The notes below the pieces were generated by a model. The model was not told the origin of the DNA and searched no databases. It worked only from the letters and a program-made list of their open reading frames with translations. From Piliocolobus tephrosceles (Eukaryota; Chordata; Mammalia; Primates; Cercopithecidae), in the NCBI RefSeq assembly GCF_002776525.5, contig NC_045444.1, positions 25,149,329-25,213,328 on the forward strand: a stretch of DNA of 64,000 bases. The letters run 5' to 3'. Both the position numbers and the translations under genes were made by a program. Shown here in pieces: positions 57,345 through 64,000 of this stretch. How positions within the stretch are numbered: position 1 is the first letter of the stretch; the number at the start of each line of letters is the position of its first letter.

Positions 57345-60300
57345 TTCCTTTCCTTTTTTCAAAAAATAATTTTAACATTTGTTTTAGATTCAGGAGGTAT
57401 ATGTGCAAGTTTCTTACATGGGTATATTGCAGAATGCTAAGGTCTGGGGTACAACTGATTTCATCACTCAGGTACTGAGCAGAATATTAGACCTTTGAAT
57501 ATTAGATCTTAGACTATTAGACCTTCGTCAGGTACATAGTTTGCAAATACTTTCTTTCATTCTCTAGGTTGACTGTTGACCCTGCTGATAGTTTATTTTG
57601 CTGTGCAGAAGCTAGTTAGCTTAATTAGGTCCCACTTGACAATTTGTTGTTGTTGTTGTTGCGGTTGCTTTTGAGGACTAAATCGTAAAATTCTTTCCCA
57701 AGGCCAATTTCCAGAATGGTGTTTCCTAGGTTTTCCTCTAGGATTCTTGTAGTTTGAAGTCTTACATTTAATTCTTTAAACCATATTCAGTTAACTTTTG
57801 TAGATGGTGAAAGATAGACCATTTTCATTTTTCTTCATATTTTTCTTCTTCTGTCTCAATAGTGCCAGTAATTCATAGATTTCTCAAAGACTTCCCATAT
57901 TTCTCAAAGACTTTGTTTATTTTTCTTAATTTTTTATTTTTTTCTGACTGGGTTAGAAAGACTGGTCTTCAAGCTCTGACGTTTTTTTCTTCTGCTTGGT
58001 TCAGTCTATAGATAAAGCTTTCAAATGTATTTTTAAATTCCTGAAGCAAAATTTTTAATTTCAGAAACTCCAATTGATTTCTTTTTTATGTTTATCTCTT
58101 CCTCCATTTCCTGCATTGCTTCAGAAATTTCTTTTTTTATTTTCAACCTTGTCTTGGATCTTGTTGAGCTTCTTTGCAATCCATGCTTTGAATTCTTTAT
58201 CTGTCATTTCTGAGCTTGCCTTTTGGTTAAGAACCATAGCTGGACAGCTAGTGTGATCCTTTAATGGTGTCACTACATTCAGAATTTTTTATGGTGCCAG
58301 AATTCTTTTGCTGGTTCCTTCTCATCTAGAGTTGTTGGCACTTCTAATATTTGTAATTATTTTTGTGCAGGTAGAATTTTTTTTATTCCTGCCCTATAAT
58401 ATTATTATTTTTAAAAATTTTATTTTCCCTTTCCCTGCTCTCTAGTTGGTGTGAGGTAGAGAATGTTGGGTAAGGTCTTATCGTTTTGCTTCTGTAGCCC
58501 TATGCACTTTGGTTGGGAGGTTTTATATTGAGCCCTGTCGTTTGACCTACAAGCCAGAAGGTGTACTTATGACTAACGAGCTGCTCTTCCAGGCAAGTGT
58601 GTGCTGTGAATGTCTGGAGTTCTGTACTGTCAATATGCAGCCAATGTGGCTGAGTACATTATTTACTAGGAGAAGCTCTCTGTTGCCTCAAACAAAGGGC
58701 TGGTCCATGGAGTCCACAGTGGTTTGATCTCCTTGCTCAGGCTTGGGAGAATGGGGCAAAATAGGTGAGACCAGACTGGGCAGGCTGTCTACACGTCCCA
58801 TGATAGCACTCAAAAGCACTAGGACTAAAAGAGAATCCAGTGGGCAGTCACCGTATGCCTGGAGATGTGCCTAGGTGCCCCCAAGTTCTCTGAACAATGA
58901 AGGGGGCAGCCTGAACTCCTAATTCAGAAAAGTGAGTGTTCCAGATGCTTGGATATCTACCTGGATGTGGCATGTAGAGGGCCCGACTGCATCACAATCT
59001 CTGCACAGGAAGTGTTGAGCAGCTCAGGCTGCTAATCTATGTGAATTGGGTGCTCTGAATGCCTGGAGATATGTCTGGGTATGGGGTACAGAGGGCCCTG
59101 CTTCACCACTGTCTCCGCACAGGAAAGATGGGCTACTTAGGCTGCTGATTAAGGTGGGTGGGTACCTATAATGCCTGGAGATGGTCCTAGGCATAGAGTG
59201 GAGAAGGCTCCATTTTACCACAGGCTCTACACAGGAAGAGTGGGGCGGCTCAGGCTTCTAATCTGGGTGAGTGAGTGCTCTGAGTGCCTGGACATCTTCC
59301 ATGTGTGAAGCAGAGGAGGCTTTGCTTCAACACAACCTCTGCACAGGAACGGTGGGGAGGCTCAGGCTTCTGGTCCAGTTTAATGGGTTCTCCAGTAGTT
59401 GGAGATATACCTGAGCATGCAGTTGTGAGGCTCCCATTGTGCCCAATCTCTATTCAGGGAGGGCAGGGCAGCTCAGGCTGCCAATCTAGGCAAACAGATA
59501 CTTCAGGCTTCTGGAGATCTGTCTGGGAATGGAGCAGAAATGACCTGGGTACACCACAGTCTCTTCACAGAAAGGGCATGGCAGCTCAGGCTGCTTATTC
59601 AGGAGAGTGGGTGCTCCAAATGCCTGGAGGTCCGCTGGGGTGTGGAGCAGAGAGGGCTCCCTTCACTCAGATCTCTGCATAGGAAGTGTAGGGCAGCTCA
59701 GGCTGCCAATCTGGGTGAACAGGTGCTTTGGATGCTTGGAAATCTGCCTAGATATGGAGCACAGATCACCACTGCACTACAGTCTTCCCAGGAAGGGTGG
59801 AGCAGCCCAGACTGCTGAACCAAGTGAGCAGGTGCTGCAGATGTCTGGAGATCCCTGTGTGTGGAGTAGAGTGCCCCACTGCACCACAATCTATGGAAGG
59901 GTGAGGTGGCTCAGGCTGCTGTTCCAGGCAAGTACGTGCTGTGAATGTCTGGAGTTCTGCACTGTCAGAGTGCACTCTGCTGCATGACTTCTCAGGGAAT
60001 TGGGCTAGGGCACCCAGCAATGAAACACATTGACGAGTTTCAGCTCATCAAGCTGACTCTGTCTGCACATCTCATTATTCAGGAGGAACTGCAGCTGTAG
60101 CAGCTCTCCTGTAGCCCCAGGACTGTGATGTGGGAGTTCACAATTCTAGCACTTACTGTTGAAGTGCCTTCCACAATTCTAGCTATGGAAATATCTACTC
60201 CATTCCAGAGGAAGTGCTCCAGTCTCTGGCCTGAGACTGAAATACCTACATGGCCATGCTGTCAGGTCACCAAGAATGACAGACCTTGCATGTGCCCAGA

Positions 60301-60715
60301 TTAAAAATTGCACCCTGCTCTACATCTCACGTCTAGAATTTCTGCAGCGTTTACCAGTTTCTTTTCCTCTAGGTATCTCCATACCTCTTCCCTAGTTAAC
60401 TCCAGTGTTTGGGAGAAACAAAGTGTTCTCCTTTGTCCTGGGTAGCTCAGATCTCTAGTGGAGAGGTGAGTCACAGAGGGCGGCTCTCTGCCTCTCTCAC
60501 ACACTGGTGCTTCACCCACTTTCATCAGCCAGACACCATCATGTGGCCTATTTGACCTCATTCTCTTCCTCAGTATCTAGGTTATCCTTCATAATTCTGG
60601 TGGATTTTCATTTTCCTTCTTCAATTAAAACTCACAGCATTGACCTTTTATGTACTATCTTGCTGTTTCCAAGTAGCTGAGGCATGTTAAAAGCATCTAA
60701 TCTGCCATCTGTCAA
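57345..60715 (-). mobile_element. LINE-1 (L1PB/L1MA-age), antisense, most of ORF2 deleted
   Basis: On the plus strand, a reversed 3' UTR (57345-57480) is followed by a short ORF2 C-terminal block (57500-57840). The text then switches to reversed ORF1 coiled-coil sequence (from about 57900, 'ggtcttcaagctctgacg') and a long 5' UTR to about 60715, ending near 'aatctgccatctg'. Some 3 kb of ORF2 and part of ORF1 are missing, while both ends are present. The 5' UTR holds a tandem array. No frame is intact. Confidence 0.8.
58840..59985. repeat. ~112-bp tandem array (about 10 units) in the LINE-1 5' UTR
   Basis: Units are recognised by the recurring phrases 'tgcctggagat' and 'cagctcaggctgc'. Unit landmarks fall near 58929, 59048, 59160, 59275, 59386, 59499, 59609, 59722, 59830 and 59934, a spacing of 104-119 bp. 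A similar end unit occurs outside the array at 58577-58640. Units are diverged by point changes and small indels. Long plus-strand frames here (for example 59284-59682) arise from the repetition and are not genes. Confidence 0.85.
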
Positions 60716-60899
60716 CATACTCCCCAACTCTTCAATTACAGGGTTAGTCTTCAATTACAGGGTTGGTCTTTCAGTCATGGCTTACTTCCACAAAGAATCA
60801 TTTCTTTAAACTCTCAGGTGGGGTCTGATAAAGACAGAAACTAACTATATGTATGCAGAAATCTGGAATTACAGCTGGAAATTACAGCCTATTGACTTT
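60716..60899. other. Short spacer with a tandem duplication
   Basis: Sequence between two L1 copies. It contains a direct duplication of about 20 bp ('cttcaattacagggtt', twice, near 60733-60770). Confidence 0.6.
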
Positions 60900-61009
60900 T
60901 TGTTTGTTTGTTTGTTGTTTCTTAATTATAGTTATTATTTTTTATGTATTTAGTTTTATTATAGTTTAAGTTCTGGGATACATGTGCAGAATGTACAGGT
61001 TTGTTACAT

Positions 61010-61046
<37 letters not shown>

Positions 61047-63266
61047 CGTGTGTGTGTATATATATATATATATATACGTGTGTGTGTGTATATATATATA
61101 CACACACATATGTGTATGTATATGTATGTATATATATATGCGCCATGGTGGCTTGCTGCAACCATCAACCCATCATCTAAGTATCAAGCCCCGCATACAT
61201 TATGTATTTGTCCTAATGCTCTCCCTCCCCTTGCTCCAACCCCATGACAGGCCCCAGTGTGTGATGTTCCCCTCCCTGTATCCATGTGTTCTCATTGTTC
61301 AACTCCCACTTATGAGTGAGAATATACAGTGTTTGGTTTTCTGTTCCTATGTAAGTTTTCTGAGAATGATCGTTTCCAGCTCCATCCATGGCCCTGCAAA
61401 GGACAGGAACTCATCCTTCTTTATGGCTGAATAGTATTCCATGGTATATATGTGCCGTATTTTCTTTATCCATTCCATCATTGACTGGCATTTGGGTTGG
61501 TTCAAAGTCTTTGCTATTGTAAATAGTGCTGCAATCAACATACATGTGCCTGTGTCTTTATAGTAGAATGATTTGTAATCCTTTTGGTGTATACCCAGTA
61601 ATGGGATTGCTGGATCAAATGGTATTTCTGGTTCTAGATGCTTAAGAATCGCCACATGGTCTTCCACAATGGTTGAACTAATTTACACTCCCACCAACAG
61701 TGGAAAAGCATTCCTATTTCTCTACATCCTCTCCAGCATCTGTTGTTTCCTGACTTTTTAGTGATCGCCATTCTAACTGGCATGAGATGGTATCTCATTG
61801 TGGTTATGATTTCTATTTATGTAATAGCCAGTGAAGATAAACTTTTTTTTCATGTTCATTGGCTGTATAAATGTCTTCTTTTGAGAAGCGTCTGTTCATA
61901 TCCCTCACCCGCTTTTTGATAGTGTTTTTTGTTTATTTCTTGTAAATGTAATTTCCATGTAGATTCTGAATACTTGTCTGAATATCTGTCAATAGATAGA
62001 CTGCAAAAATTTTCTCCCATTCTGTAGGTTGCCTGTTCACTCTGATGACAGTTTATTTCTTTTACTGTGCAGAAGCTCTTTAGTTTAATTAGATCCCATT
62101 TGTCAGTTTTGGCTTTTGGTGTCATTGCTTTTGGTTTTTCAGTCATGAAGTCTTTGCCCATGTCTATATCCTGAATGGTATTTCAGGTTTTTTCTAGGAT
62201 TTTTATGATTTTAGGTTTTATGTTTAAGTCTTTAATCCATCTTAAGTTAATTTTTGTATAAGGTGTAAGGAAGAGGTCCAGTTTCAGTTTTCAATTTTCA
62301 GCATATGGCTAGCCAGATTTCCCCACACCATTTATTAAATAGGGAATCCTTTCCCCATTTCTTGTTTTTGACAGATTTGTCAAAGATCAGATGGTTGTAT
62401 ATGTGTGGCATCATTCCTGAGGCCTCTGTTCTGTTCCATTGATCTATATATCTGTTTTGGTACCAGTACCATGCTGTTTTGGTTACTGTAGTTTTATAGT
62501 ATAGTTTGAACTCAGGTGACATGATGCCTCCAGCTTTGTTCTTTTTGCTTAAGACTGTCTTGGCAATATGGACTCTTTTTTGGTTCTACATGAATTTTAA
62601 ACTAGTTTTTTCTAATTCTTTGAGGAAAATCAATGGGAGCTTGATGGGAATAGCATTGAATCTATAAATTACTTTGGGCAGTATGGCCATTTTCACAATA
62701 TTGATCTTCCTATCCATGAGCATGGAATATTTTTTCATTTGTTTGTGTCCTCTCTTATTTCCTTGAGCAGTGGTTTGTAGTTCTCCTTGCAGAGGTCCTT
62801 CACATTCCTTGTAAGTTGTATTCCAAGATATGTTATTCTCTTTGTAGCAATTGTGAATGGGAGTTCTCTCATGATTTGGCTGTTAGTCTACTGGTGTACA
62901 GGAATGCTTGTGATTTTTTGCACATTGATTTTTTATCTTGAGGCTTTGCTAAAGATAATAATAAGCTTAAGGAGTTTGGGGGCTGCGAAGATGGGTTTTT
63001 CTAAATATACAATCATGTCGTCTACAAACAGAGACGATTTTACTTCCTCTATTCCTATTTGAATATGCTTTACTTTTTTTCTCTTGCTTGATTGCCCTGG
63101 CCAGAACTTACAATACTATGTTGAATAGGAGTGGTGAGAGAGGGCATCCTTGTCTTGTGCCTGTTTTCAAAGAAAATTCTTCCAGCTTTTGCTTATTCAG
63201 TATGATACTGGCTGTGGGTTTGTCATAAATAGCTCTTATTATGTTGAGATGTGTTCCATCAATACG
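60900..63266 (-). mobile_element. LINE-1 (L1PA-type) 3' half of a 5'-inverted copy, antisense
   Basis: A T-rich reversed tail (about 60900-60960) is followed by reversed 3' UTR and ORF2 text up to the middle of the reverse-transcriptase domain. The equivalent position in the full-length copy here is about 42346. Minus-strand frames preserve ORF2p pieces, for example 61347-61667, 61856-62161 and 62298-62522, but frameshifts separate them. At about 63266 the orientation flips. Confidence 0.93.
61012..61141. repeat. (TG)n/(TA)n compound microsatellite inside the LINE-1 3' UTR
   Basis: About 130 bp of alternating TG and TA blocks lie exactly where L1 3' UTRs carry the short text 'acataggtatacatgtgccatg'. 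The array has grown from that seed. Alternating purine-pyrimidine runs favour Z-DNA or cruciform forms. Confidence 0.95.
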
Positions 63267-64000
63267 GGGGCCTGACTGTTAGAAAGAAAACCAACAAACA
63301 GAAAGCAATAATATCAACATCAACACAAAGGGCATCCACACAAAAACCTCATCCAAATGTCATCGACATCAAAGATCAAAGGCAGATAAATCCATGAAGA
63401 TGAGGAAAAACCGAAACAAAAATGCTAAAATTTCCAAAAACAAGGATGCCTCTTCTCCGCTAAATGATCACAACTTCTCTCCAGCAAGGGCACAAAACTG
63501 AACAGAGAGTAACATTGAGGAATTGACAGAAGTAGTCTTCAGAAAGTGGGTAATAACAAACTCCTCTGAGTTAAAGGAGCATGTTCTAGCTGAATACAAG
63601 AAAGCTAAGAATCTCAATAAAAGGTTACAGGAACTACTAACTAGAATAACCAGTTTGGAAAAGAATATAAATGACCTGATAGAGCTGAAAAACATAGAAC
63701 AATAACTTTCTGAAGCATACACAAGTATCAATAGCCAAATCAATTAAGTGGAAGAAAGGATATCAGAAATTAAAGACCAACTTAATGAAATAAAGCATGA
63801 AGACAAGATTAGAGAAAAAAATTTAAAATGAATGAACAAAGCCTCCAATAAATATGGACTATGTGAAAAGATCAAACCTACAATAGATTGGTGTACCTGA
63901 AAGTGACAGGGAGAAGGGAACCAAGTTGGAAAACACACTTCAGGATATTTCCCAGGAGAACTTCCCCAACCTAGCAAGGCAGGCCAACATTCAAATTTAG
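63267..64000 (+). mobile_element. LINE-1 5' part, inverted (same insertion), sense, runs off the window
   Basis: This starts in the last ~120 bp of the L1 5' UTR ('cctgactgttagaaagaaaa'), then ORF1 from an ATG at 63400. It joins directly to antisense ORF2 text at about 63266. The head-to-head joint of L1 position ~900 with position ~3960 is the product expected from twin priming during integration. The segment should continue toward ORF2 beyond 64000. Confidence 0.85.
63400..64000 (+). pseudogene. LINE-1 ORF1 pseudogene, partial
   Basis: The ORF1 start codon at 63400 is followed by recognisable N-terminal and coiled-coil text ('SSELKEHVLAEYKKAKNLNK'). A TGA near 63498-63500, a TAA near 63703 and later stops and frameshifts break it. 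The coiled coil resembles older L1PA elements rather than the intact copy at 39405. The RNA-binding part lies partly beyond the window. Confidence 0.85.

Noticed and set aside
58840..59985. Regularly spaced repeats considered as a CRISPR-like array
   Set aside because: Units are diverged copies of the whole ~112-bp period with no identical repeat plus unique spacer pattern, and the context is an L1 5' UTR in primate DNA.
1..64000. Window ends share the same ORF1 segment in opposite orientation (1-47 and ~63952-64000), suggesting a large inverted repeat
   Set aside because: Both are LINE-1 ORF1 at a common truncation-prone place; flanking sequence does not match and the window edges are arbitrary.

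Overview
This window is primate nuclear DNA, AT-rich and almost entirely made of interspersed repeats. The evidence is Alu elements of J, S and Y type, primate LINE-1 (L1PA/L1PB) sequences, THE1/MST/MLT1 (ERVL-MaLR) LTRs, MER1B, a Tigger-type element and MIRs. I found no host protein-coding exon, tRNA or rRNA gene. Most open reading frames are chance frames or remnants of LINE-1 or endogenous-retrovirus sequence. The one near-intact coding element is a LINE-1 at 38388-44597. Its older-style 5' UTR and divergent ORF1 coiled coil, together with nearly intact frames, hint at an Old World monkey host rather than human (inference).

Layout. 1-2476: an L1 stub, then an MST (MaLR) provirus whose 5' LTR is cut short and joined to a 5'-truncated L1, followed by internal sequence and a full 3' LTR. 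3075-5240: ancient L1 pieces and an AluS. 5813-6169: an MLT1-type LTR. 9545-21465: one nested block. An ancient L1M (minus strand) was split by a full-length L1PB-like element (9918-18472, with a 9-bp target-site duplication) and again by a solo ERV1 LTR (20329-21018). The L1PB ORF1 is itself interrupted by about 0.9 kb of non-L1 sequence. 23795-24872: an Alu monomer with a perfect target-site duplication, and a hAT element split by an MLT1-type LTR. 25071-30565: an L1PA-like element (minus strand) carrying a partly deleted THE1 provirus and an AluY. 30728-31445: a Tigger-type element. 34308-35655: an AluS and two MIRs.

38388-44597: full-length LINE-1 (plus strand) with 5' UTR promoter, intact ORF1 (338 aa), 63-bp spacer and an ORF2 complete except for one nonsense codon at 1208 of 1275, then a 3' UTR and a double A-tail. 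Its 3' flank opens with an 85-bp segment that recurs as a perfect inverted copy 1.7 kb downstream.

45655-57300: mostly unassigned sequence with Alus, MIR/L2 remnants, a hAT element, MER1B and an ancient L1M. 57345-60715: an L1 (minus strand) that lost most of ORF2 and carries a ~112-bp tandem array in its 5' UTR. 60900-64000: a 5'-inverted L1PA that runs off the window.

Functionally, only the 38-44 kb LINE-1 looks capable of making protein: ORF1p (RNA-binding trimer) and a C-terminally shortened ORF2p (endonuclease and reverse transcriptase). Everything else is a layered record of insertions, useful for dating.
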